From NCBI RefSeq assembly GCF_000186705.1, contig NZ_AEUE01000009.1, positions 1 through 64,000 of the forward strand: a stretch of 64,000 bases of DNA, in the 5' to 3' direction. Below, in pieces: positions 57,357 to 64,000 of this stretch. Below the pieces are notes generated by a model that was given only the letters and a program-made list of their open reading frames with translations, was not told the DNA's origin and ran no database searches. Numbering within the stretch: the stretch's first letter is position 1; every line of letters starts with the position of its first letter. The translations under genes were made by a program, and so were the position numbers. The stretch comes from Citromicrobium sp. JLT1363 (GTDB lineage: Bacteria > Pseudomonadota > Alphaproteobacteria > Sphingomonadales > Sphingomonadaceae).

Positions 57357-58336
57357 TGCGGCACCGCGCCGCGCTGCTCGCGCAAGTTCGCGGGGATATT
57401 GGCATCGAACCACCGCGCCACGGGGGCAAGCGCGGGATGGGCAAGATCGCGCTCCAGCGCCTCCCACACACGCGGGATCATACCAAGGTAGCGCGGCTTG
57501 CCATCGCGCCGGTCGAGGCGCGCGAAGATGCCGACGATTTTGGTGTTCCGCTGCGCGCCCAGCAGCGCATAATCGGCATCGAACCGGTCGTCGCACTGCG
57601 CACATTCGCGGTAATGGGCCAGCATCCTTGCTTCCAGTTCCGGCGCCACGTCGCGCCGTGCATCCTGCAGCAGGGAGACAAGGTCATACGCCGGGTGGCC
57701 GACAAGCGCGTCCTGGAAATCGATCACGCCCTGTTCGTCCACGCCATCATCGGGGCGCAACAGCATGATGTTTTCCGCATGATAATCGCGCAGCACGGTG
57801 ACGCCGGGCTGCTGGCTTTCGATCAGCGGGGCGAGTGCCTTGCGCCATGCTTCATCGAAACCCTGCGTATCGACATCGAGGCCGAGCGCAGGACAATACC
57901 ATTCGGTAAACAGCTGCGCCTCGCGCAGGTAGGTCAGCTCGTCGTAAGGCGGAAAAGGCCCGGCGGACTTGCGGTGCAGATCGGCCAGCGTATCGATCGC
58001 GGCGGTATAGGCTGCTTCCTCGCCGGCTGGATTGTCGTCCAGCCAGTCGCGCATGCGCGCGTCGCCGAAATCCTCGATCAGAACCCATCCATTGTCGAGA
58101 TCCTCGGCATAGATCTGCGGCGCGCGGATCTCGTTGTCGAGCAGCCAGCGCCCGACATGCAGGAACTCGCGTGGTTCTTCGGGCGGCGGTGCGTGCATCA
58201 GCATCGCGCTCTTGCCCTGGTGGTGGAGCCGGAAATAGCGGCGGAAGCTGGCATCGCCGGTCAGCGGTGCGATCTGCGCCCCGGCCCAGCCTGCCGCGCC
58301 GAGGAAATCATGAATACCGTCAGGCAATGTCGTCAT
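57353..58336 (-). CDS. amgK: N-acetylmuramate/N-acetylglucosamine kinase AmgK
   Basis: This 327-residue phosphotransferase of the APH fold has the catalytic loop LRDYHAENIMLL and the metal-binding VIDFQDALVGHPAYD. AmgK phosphorylates MurNAc at the anomeric position; MurU, encoded immediately downstream, is its partner. I start at ATG 58336, 4 nt inside the tsaE stop, not at the longer frame. Confidence 0.9.
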   Translation of the reverse strand: MTTLPDGIHDFLGAAGWAGAQIAPLTGDASFRRYFRLHHQGKSAMLMHAPPPEEPREFLHVGRWLLDNEIRAPQIYAEDLDNGWVLIEDFGDARMRDWLDDNPAGEEAAYTAAIDTLADLHRKSAGPFPPYDELTYLREAQLFTEWYCPALGLDVDTQGFDEAWRKALAPLIESQQPGVTVLRDYHAENIMLLRPDDGVDEQGVIDFQDALVGHPAYDLVSLLQDARRDVAPELEARMLAHYRECAQCDDRFDADYALLGAQRNTKIVGIFARLDRRDGKPRYLGMIPRVWEALERDLAHPALAPVARWFDANIPANLREQRGAVPQ

Positions 58337-58776
58337 GGCGCGCGTCCTAGCCAATCTGCCCCGCATTCGACAATCGCCAAACGCGTATCGCCCCGATCCG
58401 ACAGCGAAATCGAGAGGCAGGCGGGTTCATGGCCGAAGCCGCCCGCCTTTTCCGGCCACTCGGCGATCAGCACCGCGCCTTCGCGGTAATCTTCCAGCCC
58501 AAGCTCCTCGGCCTCGGACGGGTGTTCGAGGCGATAGAAATCCGCGTGCGCCACGGGGGGATCGAGCGCGTCGTACATCTCGATCAGCGTGAAGGTGGGC
58601 GAGGGAACCTCGCCTTCGTGGCCTGCTGCGCGCAGGATGGCGCGTGCCAGCGTTGTCTTGCCCGCCCCCAGCGGGCCGGACAGCGCGACAACGTCGCCCG
58701 CACGCATCCTTGCGGCAATCCGCGCGCCTAAATCCTCCACCGCAGCGAGGTCGGGAAGCTCCACGGGTTCACTCAT
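58333..58776 (-). CDS. tsaE: tRNA threonylcarbamoyladenosine synthesis ATPase TsaE
   Basis: This 147-residue P-loop ATPase has Walker A GPLGAGKTT (34-42) and the characteristic SPTFTLIEMY and HADFYRLEHPSEAEELGLEDY segments. It works with TsaB and TsaD to form t6A at position 37 of ANN-decoding tRNAs. It overlaps the DivL-like gene upstream and amgK downstream by 4 nt each. Confidence 0.95.
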   Translation of the reverse strand: MSEPVELPDLAAVEDLGARIAARMRAGDVVALSGPLGAGKTTLARAILRAAGHEGEVPSPTFTLIEMYDALDPPVAHADFYRLEHPSEAEELGLEDYREGAVLIAEWPEKAGGFGHEPACLSISLSDRGDTRLAIVECGADWLGRAP

Positions 58777-61124
58777 GACGCGCGCGGCAGCGTCATGGTG
58801 ACGCTGGTGCCAACTCCCTTCTGCGACTGGATTTCGAACCGGCCCCCATGTGCCTCGATCAATTGCCTGGCAAGTGGCAGGCCCAGTCCCTGTCGCCGCG
58901 TCGTATCGCTGCCGCCATCGTCGCGCATGCCGTCGAGCGCTCGGGTCAGCTCGGCTTCTTCCATGCCACGCCCATTATCCGAAATCACGATGCGTGCCCC
59001 GCCCTCATGCGCGGAAATATCCACAAGGATGCGCCCGTTTTCGCCGCAAGCCTCGATGGCATTGTCGAGCAGCTGGCCTATCGCGCGGCCCAGCTGGCGC
59101 GGGTCCGCCGCCAGCTTGAGCGACTGGCTGCCCCGCAGGTCGAGCGTGATCGACTTCGCCTCGATCGCATCCTCGCGCGCCCGCGCAACCCCGGCGACAA
59201 ACGCCAGCAGCGACAATTCGCGCCGCGCAATCGGGAGAAGGCCCGCTTCGCTCTGCGAGAGGTCGAGCACGTTTTCCACCTGATCGGTAAGGCGCGCGAC
59301 CGATTCGAGAATGGCCGCGACATATTCCTTCGCCCCATCGCTCAGCGGCCCGGCAACCTCGGCCTGCAGCAGCTCCGCAAAGCCGCCGATGGAGGTGAGC
59401 GGCGTGCGGAATTCGTAGGACATGTTGGCGAGGAAACGGGTCTTCACCTTGTCCGCCTGTTCCAGTGCCTCCGCCCGGTCGCGCAGAGCCATCTCCGCCT
59501 GTTCGTTGGCGGTCACATCCAGCGTGGTGAGCAGGCCGTTGCCATCGGGCAGCGGGATGCCCGCGAACTCGATGGTCCGGCCATCGGCCAGCTGCAACCG
59601 CCCCGCCCGCTCCTTGCGGTCGAGCGTGGCGGAACGGATCACCTCGGCGACGCCCTTGATCTGCCGTGGTCGGGCAAGGTTGCGCTCTATCATGTCGAGC
59701 AGCGCATCGACGGAAGGATGGCTGTCCAGCGCGTCTGCTTCCAGCCCCCAGGTTTCGGGGAAGCTGTGGTTCCACAATTGCAGCGTCCCGTCGGGCGCGA
59801 ACACCGCCAGCGCTTCGAAGAGGCTGTCGAGCATGGCGGTGCGCGTGCGCAGCAGGGTATCGCGGTTGGCCGCAAGCGAGAGCTGTTCGGTACGGTCTTC
59901 GAGGATCAGCGCGAGCCCGCCGTCGGGCATCGGCTGGCCGACGACCGAAAGGTGCGTGCCATCAGACAGCGGCCAATCCTCTTCCTGCGTCGCATCCTCG
60001 CCGAACCAGTCCACGCGGTCCTTGCGCCAGGTCGGGAAGTCGCGGACTTCGGGCAGGCGGCCCTCGTCGCGCGCATCGCTCAGCATGCGTTCGAAGGATG
60101 TGCCCAGCGGCCCGGAACCGGGGCGCATGCCCAGCAGACGGCGGAACGGCTGGTTGGCGAAGGTCAGCTTGCGCTCTCCATCGAACTGCGCGACGCCGAC
60201 CGAGAGCCGGTCGAGCATGCTGCGCTGCGCTTCACGGTAGGCGCGATGCTGGCGCGCCTGGTCTTCCTGTTCCTGGATATCGACCGCGTAGCCCGCCACC
60301 CCTTCTTCCCCCAGCGGCAGGTCGGACACGCGAAAGCGCCGCCGCACCCCGTCAACACTGGTGACGGAGACGACCCGCTCGATAGGCTCGCCCGTCACGG
60401 AGGCTTCGCGCGCGACATCGGCGGGGATCGCACCGTCGACCGCCTCGACCAGCTCGATCTGCTGGTCGATGACGCTTTGCGCATCCTCGGCACCCACTGC
60501 GGCGACATAGGCCTTGTTGACCAGCTGCAGCTGCATGTCCGCATTGCGGAACCACATCGGCGTGGGGGCCGCCTCGATCAGGCCGACCAGCGCCGCGAAA
60601 TCGGACCGGGCGCGCGCCGTTTCCTTGCGCATGCGGCTGAGTTCCAGCTCGCTCTCGCTGAAGTCGAACACCCAGATCAGTGCGGCGCCGCCGGGCGACA
60701 CCTGCGGGTCGGCCAGGCTGCCGCGCAGTGCGAGGCTGCGCGAGGACCCGGGCAGCGTCACCGCCATGCGAAACGGCGCGGCGGATTTCTGCGCCAGGCG
60801 GACCTTTTCGGTCAGTTCGTCCAGCTGGTCCGAGGTCAGGCCACGGTCGGGATACTTGGCCAGTTCACCGAGGAACTGCGGAAGCTGATCGAGCCCGAGC
60901 CAGTGCGCCAGCCGCTCCGACCCTTCCAGCCGTCCGTCGCTGCGCACGAGCAGCGCGGCCGTTGGCGCCTCGTCAAGCAGCCGGTTGAGGCGCATGGCCG
61001 TGCGCCGCGCGGCGTCCGCACCGCGCGCGCGGGCACCCGCGGCGATCATCAGCCACGCAGCGCCAGCCGTCCACGCCGCCAGCAGAAGGCCGAGAAGCGC
61101 CAGCGCGGTTGAGCCAAGGTCCAT
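58773..61124 (-). CDS. divL: DivL-like PAS sensor protein with tyrosine in place of the phospho-accepting histidine
   Basis: This encodes 783 residues. An N-terminal transmembrane helix (ALALLGLLLAAWTAGAAWLM) is followed by several PAS-like domains (about 50-535) and a kinase-like core. The dimerisation helix reads NMSYEFRTPLTSIGGF, so Tyr570 replaces the usual His. The ATP-binding domain is intact (LLDNAIEACG, DNGRGM, GLGLPLARQL). Caulobacter DivL has the same replacement (Tyr550), is similar in length, and controls cell-cycle phosphorelay through CckA. The gene context (tsaE downstream, ahcY upstream) agrees. It overlaps tsaE by 4 nt. Confidence 0.85.
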   Translation of the reverse strand: MDLGSTALALLGLLLAAWTAGAAWLMIAAGARARGADAARRTAMRLNRLLDEAPTAALLVRSDGRLEGSERLAHWLGLDQLPQFLGELAKYPDRGLTSDQLDELTEKVRLAQKSAAPFRMAVTLPGSSRSLALRGSLADPQVSPGGAALIWVFDFSESELELSRMRKETARARSDFAALVGLIEAAPTPMWFRNADMQLQLVNKAYVAAVGAEDAQSVIDQQIELVEAVDGAIPADVAREASVTGEPIERVVSVTSVDGVRRRFRVSDLPLGEEGVAGYAVDIQEQEDQARQHRAYREAQRSMLDRLSVGVAQFDGERKLTFANQPFRRLLGMRPGSGPLGTSFERMLSDARDEGRLPEVRDFPTWRKDRVDWFGEDATQEEDWPLSDGTHLSVVGQPMPDGGLALILEDRTEQLSLAANRDTLLRTRTAMLDSLFEALAVFAPDGTLQLWNHSFPETWGLEADALDSHPSVDALLDMIERNLARPRQIKGVAEVIRSATLDRKERAGRLQLADGRTIEFAGIPLPDGNGLLTTLDVTANEQAEMALRDRAEALEQADKVKTRFLANMSYEFRTPLTSIGGFAELLQAEVAGPLSDGAKEYVAAILESVARLTDQVENVLDLSQSEAGLLPIARRELSLLAFVAGVARAREDAIEAKSITLDLRGSQSLKLAADPRQLGRAIGQLLDNAIEACGENGRILVDISAHEGGARIVISDNGRGMEEAELTRALDGMRDDGGSDTTRRQGLGLPLARQLIEAHGGRFEIQSQKGVGTSVTMTLPRAS

Positions 61125-61135
61125 GAGAATCAGCT

Positions 61136-61173
61136 AGGCCCGGCGATGGCTGCTTGGCAACCATCCCGGGCCT
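61136..61173. repeat. hairpin between ahcY and divL
   Basis: AGGCCCGG, a bulged C, GATGG, an 11-nt loop and CCATCCCGGGCCT form a 13-bp stem in the 90-bp gap between ahcY and divL. There is no T-run on either strand, so it is more likely an mRNA-processing or stabilising stem than a complete terminator. Confidence 0.45.
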
Positions 61174-61214
61174 GCATGAGGCGAGGAATTCCCCGCCCCA
61201 ACGCTTTCGCGCGC

Positions 61215-62612
61215 TTAGTAGCGGTAATGCTCGGGCTTGTAGGGCCCTTCCTTGGGCACGCCGATGTAGTCGGCCTGCTCGTCGCTCATCTCGGTCAGAT
61301 TGACGTTGAGCTTCTGCAGGTGAAGCGCGGCAACCTCTTCGTCGAGGTGCTTGGGCAGCACGTGCACCGCGTTGTCGTACTGATCGGCCTTCGTATAGAG
61401 CTCGATCTGGGCCAGCACCTGGTTGGTGAAGCTGGCGCTCATCACGAAGCTGGGGTGGCCGGTCGCATTGCCGAGGTTGAGCAGGCGGCCCTTCGAGAGA
61501 AGGATCATCCGCTTGCCGTCGGGGAACTCGACCAGATCGACCTGCGGCTTGATCTCGGTCCACTTCATGTTCGACAGCGCATCGACCTGGATCTCGTTGT
61601 CGAAGTGGCCGATGTTACCCACGATCGCCATGTCCTTCATGGCGCGCATGTGGTCGACGGTGATGACGTCCTTGTTGCCCGTGGTGGTCACGAAGATGTC
61701 GGCACGCTTGGTCGCCTCTTCCATCGTCACGACCTCGAACCCGTCCATTGCTGCCTGCAGGGCGCAGATCGGGTCGATCTCGGTGACCATGACGCGCGCA
61801 CCGGCACCGGCGAGCGAGGCCGCCGAACCCTTGCCGACATCACCGTAGCCCGCGACGCAGGCGACCTTGCCGGCCATCATCACATCGGTGCCGCGGCGGA
61901 TGCCGTCGACCAGCGATTCCTTGCAGCCGTACTTGTTGTCGAACTTCGACTTGGTGACGGAGTCGTTCACGTTGATCGCCGGGAACGGCAGCTTGCCCGC
62001 CTTCGACAGCTGGTAGAGGCGGTTGACGCCGGTGGTGGTCTCTTCCGAGACGCCGCGCACGGTTTCCACCGTCTTGGTCAGGTAGCCGGGCTTGCGTTCG
62101 ATGAAGGCCTTGAGGGCGCGCTGCATTTCGCGCTCTTCCTCGTTGGTCGGCGCGGGCATTTCCTCGCCCGCTTCGATCCGGGCGCCCCACAGCGCAAACA
62201 TGGTGGCATCGCCGCCATCGTCGAGGATCATGTTGCAGGGCTCGTCACCCCAGTCGAAGATCTTGGCGACGTAGTCCCAGTAATCGGCCAGCGTCTCGCC
62301 CTTGATCGCGAACACGGGGATGCCCTTGTCGGCGATGTAGGCCGCGGCGTGATCCTGCGTCGAATAGATGTTGCAGGTGGTCCAGCGCACGTCGGCGCCC
62401 AGTTCCACCAGCGTTTCGATCAGCACGCCGGTCTGGATCGTCATGTGCAGCGAACCCGCGATCTTCGCGCCCTTCAGGGGCTTGCTCTCGCCGTACTGTT
62501 CGCGCAGCGCCATCAGGCCCGGCATTTCGGTTTCGGCGATTTCGATCTCCTTGCGGCCATAGTCCGCAAGATCGATGTCCTTGACGATGTAGTCCTGTTC
62601 CTTGGTAGCCAT
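61215..62612 (-). CDS. ahcY: S-adenosylhomocysteine hydrolase
   Basis: This 465-residue NAD-dependent enzyme splits SAH into adenosine and homocysteine, keeping methylation running. The NAD-binding motif is GYGDVGKGS. Other signatures are [21 protein letters not shown], the substrate segment [11 protein letters not shown], and the C-terminal KPEHYRY that closes the neighbouring active site. The start at ATG 62612 has AAAGGAG upstream. The promoter region (62711-62739) contains a perfect 20-bp palindrome. Confidence 0.97.
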   Translation of the reverse strand: MATKEQDYIVKDIDLADYGRKEIEIAETEMPGLMALREQYGESKPLKGAKIAGSLHMTIQTGVLIETLVELGADVRWTTCNIYSTQDHAAAYIADKGIPVFAIKGETLADYWDYVAKIFDWGDEPCNMILDDGGDATMFALWGARIEAGEEMPAPTNEEEREMQRALKAFIERKPGYLTKTVETVRGVSEETTTGVNRLYQLSKAGKLPFPAINVNDSVTKSKFDNKYGCKESLVDGIRRGTDVMMAGKVACVAGYGDVGKGSAASLAGAGARVMVTEIDPICALQAAMDGFEVVTMEEATKRADIFVTTTGNKDVITVDHMRAMKDMAIVGNIGHFDNEIQVDALSNMKWTEIKPQVDLVEFPDGKRMILLSKGRLLNLGNATGHPSFVMSASFTNQVLAQIELYTKADQYDNAVHVLPKHLDEEVAALHLQKLNVNLTEMSDEQADYIGVPKEGPYKPEHYRY

Positions 62613-62710
62613 GCTTGCTCCTTTGGGCTTTGTGGGCATACGCCGGCTTGGCGCAGGGAACCCGGGGAATGTTCCGTTGTGCGCGATTCAGTGCCGCGCT
62701 TGTTTCGCGG

Positions 62711-62739
62711 CCAATATAAAGACTTCTTTATATCTGCAA
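62711..62739 (-). promoter_or_regulatory. ahcY promoter with palindromic operator (SahR/ArsR-type candidate)
   Basis: On the minus strand TTGCAG (62739-62734), 17 nt, TATTGG (62716-62711). The spacer and part of the -10 are occupied by the perfect palindrome ATATAAAGACTTCTTTATAT (62714-62733; arms ATATAAAGA and TCTTTATAT around CT). SahR, an ArsR-family repressor that senses SAH, is known to control ahcY and methionine genes in Proteobacteria, and AT-rich palindromes of this form are what I recall for it. The regulator gene is not in the window. Confidence 0.65.
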
Positions 62740-62940
62740 GCGCCGAGAGCCACAGGTGGTGCGGCAAATCCGTTGGGTGGACGCGTGCAGCCCGAAAAAC
62801 GGGATAGATTCCGCGCATGATCCGTAGGAATGGTGAACCCGCAGCCGGGCTCTGTCGCCAGCGCGTCTCAAGGGATTGCCCGAAGACCGGCGGCAGGCCA
62901 CAAGCGGGCCCGCAACTCTCAGGTGAAGGACTACCGACCC

Positions 62941-63420
62941 ATGAATATTTCCGAAGGCGACACGATCCCCCAGGTGAAGATTTCCAAGGCCACCGAAGGC
63001 GGGCCGGAACCGGTCGACACGCGCGAGTTCTTCGCGGGCCGCAAGGTGGCGCTGTTCGCCGTGCCCGGCGCTTTCACCCCGACCTGTTCGGCCAAGCACC
63101 TGCCCGGTTTTGCGGAGAAAGCGGAAGAACTGAAGTCCAAGGGCGTGGACGAGATCGCCTGCATTTCGGTCAATGATGCATTCGTCATGGGTGCATGGCA
63201 GCAGGCCGACGGCAGCAAGGATGTGACCATGCTGGCAGACGGCAATGGCGAATTCGCCGAAGCCGTGGGCCTCACCATGGATGGATCGGGCTTCGGCATG
63301 GGCAAGCGCAGCCAGCGCTATTCGATGATCGTCGACGACGGCAAGGTCCGCAAGCTGAACGTCGAGAAGCCGGGCGATTTCAGCGTCTCGAGCGCGGAGC
63401 ACATGCTCGGCCAGCTCTGA
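62941..63420 (+). CDS. peroxiredoxin (Prx5/AhpE type)
   Basis: This 159-residue protein reduces peroxides through Cys49 in VPGAFTPTCS, the Prx5 active-site signature (PxxxT/SxxC). SVNDAFVMGAW and GLGMRSxRY-like (GMGKRSQRYSMIVDDG) match bacterial Prx5. There is no second conserved Cys, so it is probably 1-Cys and recycled by glutathione or thioredoxin. ATG 62941 is preceded by GGTGAAGG; the longer frame has no support. A terminator follows at 63447. Confidence 0.92.
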   Translation: MNISEGDTIPQVKISKATEGGPEPVDTREFFAGRKVALFAVPGAFTPTCSAKHLPGFAEKAEELKSKGVDEIACISVNDAFVMGAWQQADGSKDVTMLADGNGEFAEAVGLTMDGSGFGMGKRSQRYSMIVDDGKVRKLNVEKPGDFSVSSAEHMLGQL

Positions 63421-63446
63421 CGAACCGGCTTTGCCGATAGGCATGG

Positions 63447-63481
63447 GGGCGACCGCTCGGAGTGGAGCGGTCGCCCTTTTT
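63447..63481 (+). terminator. Rho-independent terminator after the peroxiredoxin gene
   Basis: A perfect 12-bp stem GGGCGACCGCTC (63447-63458) and GAGCGGTCGCCC (63465-63476) with a 6-nt loop, followed by TTTTT (63477-63481). It also lies just beyond the convergent folE stop, but the minus strand has no T-run. Confidence 0.9.
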
Positions 63482-63485
63482 CGTA

Positions 63486-64000
63486 TCAGTAGCCCATCAG
63501 GCTGAGAACTTCCTTGCGGCTGCGCTCGTCGTCGCGAAATACGCCCATCATCCGGCTGGTGACCATGCCGACGCCGGGCGTGCGCACCCCGCGCGCGGTC
63601 ATGCAGGCATGGCTTGCCTCGATGACGACCGCCACGCCTTCGGGCTTCAGATTTTCCCAGATGCACTGCGCGACCTCCGCGGTCAGCCGCTCCTGCACCT
63701 GAAGGCGGCGGGCATAGCCGTGCAGCACACGGGCCAGCTTCGAAATTCCCACCACGAAGTCGGTCGGCAGATAGGCGATGTGCGCCACGCCGATGATCGG
63801 TGCCATGTGGTGCTCGCAGTGCGACTGGAAGGGGATATCCTTCAGCAGCACGATTTCGTCGTAGCCGCCGACTTCCTCGAACACGCGGGACAGGTGGACC
63901 GCAGGGTCCTCCTCGTATCCCTGGCAATATTCCTTCCAGGCGCGCGCGACGCGCTTGGGTGTATCGATCAACCCCTCGCGCGTGGGATCGTCCCCCGTCC
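63486..64000 (-). CDS. folE: GTP cyclohydrolase I (5' end cut by window end)
   Basis: The gene's 3' part (about 171 codons) is present. It converts GTP to dihydroneopterin triphosphate, the first step of folate synthesis. Visible are GDDPTREGL-DTPKRVARAW, the zinc-binding HCEHHMAPIIG, ISKLARVLHGYARRLQVQERLT and SHACMTARGV with the third ligand Cys. The frame stays open to the window edge, so the start lies outside. An internal TTG (63971) is not a start, because conserved residues precede it. Confidence 0.95.
   Translation of the reverse strand, partial: TGDDPTREGLIDTPKRVARAWKEYCQGYEEDPAVHLSRVFEEVGGYDEIVLLKDIPFQSHCEHHMAPIIGVAHIAYLPTDFVVGISKLARVLHGYARRLQVQERLTAEVAQCIWENLKPEGVAVVIEASHACMTARGVRTPGVGMVTSRMMGVFRDDERSRKEVLSLMGY

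Noticed and set aside
62817-62940. Possible glycine riboswitch before the peroxiredoxin gene
   Set aside because: CTCTCAGG followed by AAGGAC resembles the 3' strand of a glycine aptamer, but the GGGAGAG element and the GCCGAAGGNGCAA core are absent. A cobalamin-like reading was also considered and lacks the conserved boxes.

Overview
The window reads as ordinary chromosome of an alphaproteobacterium of the order Sphingomonadales, most likely family Erythrobacteraceae (Erythrobacter/Altererythrobacter/Qipengyuania-like). The grounds are the high GC content, the gene orders recG-sdhE-mfd and ahcY-divL-tsaE-amgK-murU-addB-addA-trxA, a TonB receptor next to a TPR-sulfotransferase, and palindromic intergenic repeats of sphingomonad type. 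These are judgements from recognised sequences; no database search was run. I see no rRNA, CRISPR array, transposase or phage gene.

Layout. 1-5.9 kb: start of a glutathione S-transferase, tRNA-Asp, a small exported protein, a branched-chain 2-oxoacid dehydrogenase operon (E1a-E1b-E2), thyA and tRNA-Pro, followed by a 540-bp stretch without a convincing gene. 6.4-18.9 kb: eight genes on the minus strand that look like one catabolic regulon. They are a MocR-type PLP-dependent regulator with an unusual C-terminal extension, a carbon-nitrogen hydrolase, a TonB receptor, a TPR-sulfotransferase, an exported beta-lactamase-fold serine hydrolase (the fold of 6-aminohexanoate-dimer hydrolase), an MFS transporter, and gabD/gabT. 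Two matching 32-bp direct-repeat elements lie at the same distance upstream of the hydrolase and gabD start codons and tie the two transcription units together. I consider this locus the best candidate for an undescribed system: uptake and breakdown of an amide of an omega-amino acid. 19.1-27.4 kb: a TolC/MacB-like/ABC/HlyD efflux operon with a divergent histidine kinase and a degenerate NtrC-type regulator. 27.6-41.4 kb: a HerA-like ATPase, a Pmp3 peptide, a UbiB-family kinase, a DUF885 peptidase, a low-molecular-weight phosphatase, recG, sdhE, mfd, an EAL protein and NAD kinase. 41.5-50.1 kb: tRNA-Asn, a DUF2939 protein, a TauE/SafE transporter overlapping secA, a small exported protein upstream of secA, a glycosyltransferase-like protein, argJ, an IMPase-family phosphatase and trxA. 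50.2-64 kb: addA, addB, murU, amgK, tsaE and divL in a tightly coupled minus-strand string behind ahcY, then peroxiredoxin and folE (cut by the window end).

How the genes work together. The ahcY-to-trxA string combines methyl-cycle maintenance, a DivL-like cell-cycle pseudo-kinase, tRNA modification, peptidoglycan recycling (AmgK phosphorylates MurNAc, MurU makes UDP-MurNAc), double-strand-break repair (AddAB) and redox (TrxA). RecG and Mfd form a second repair pair around the succinate dehydrogenase flavinylation factor SdhE. A 20-bp perfect palindrome inside the ahcY promoter is a probable operator for a SahR/ArsR-type methionine-cycle repressor.
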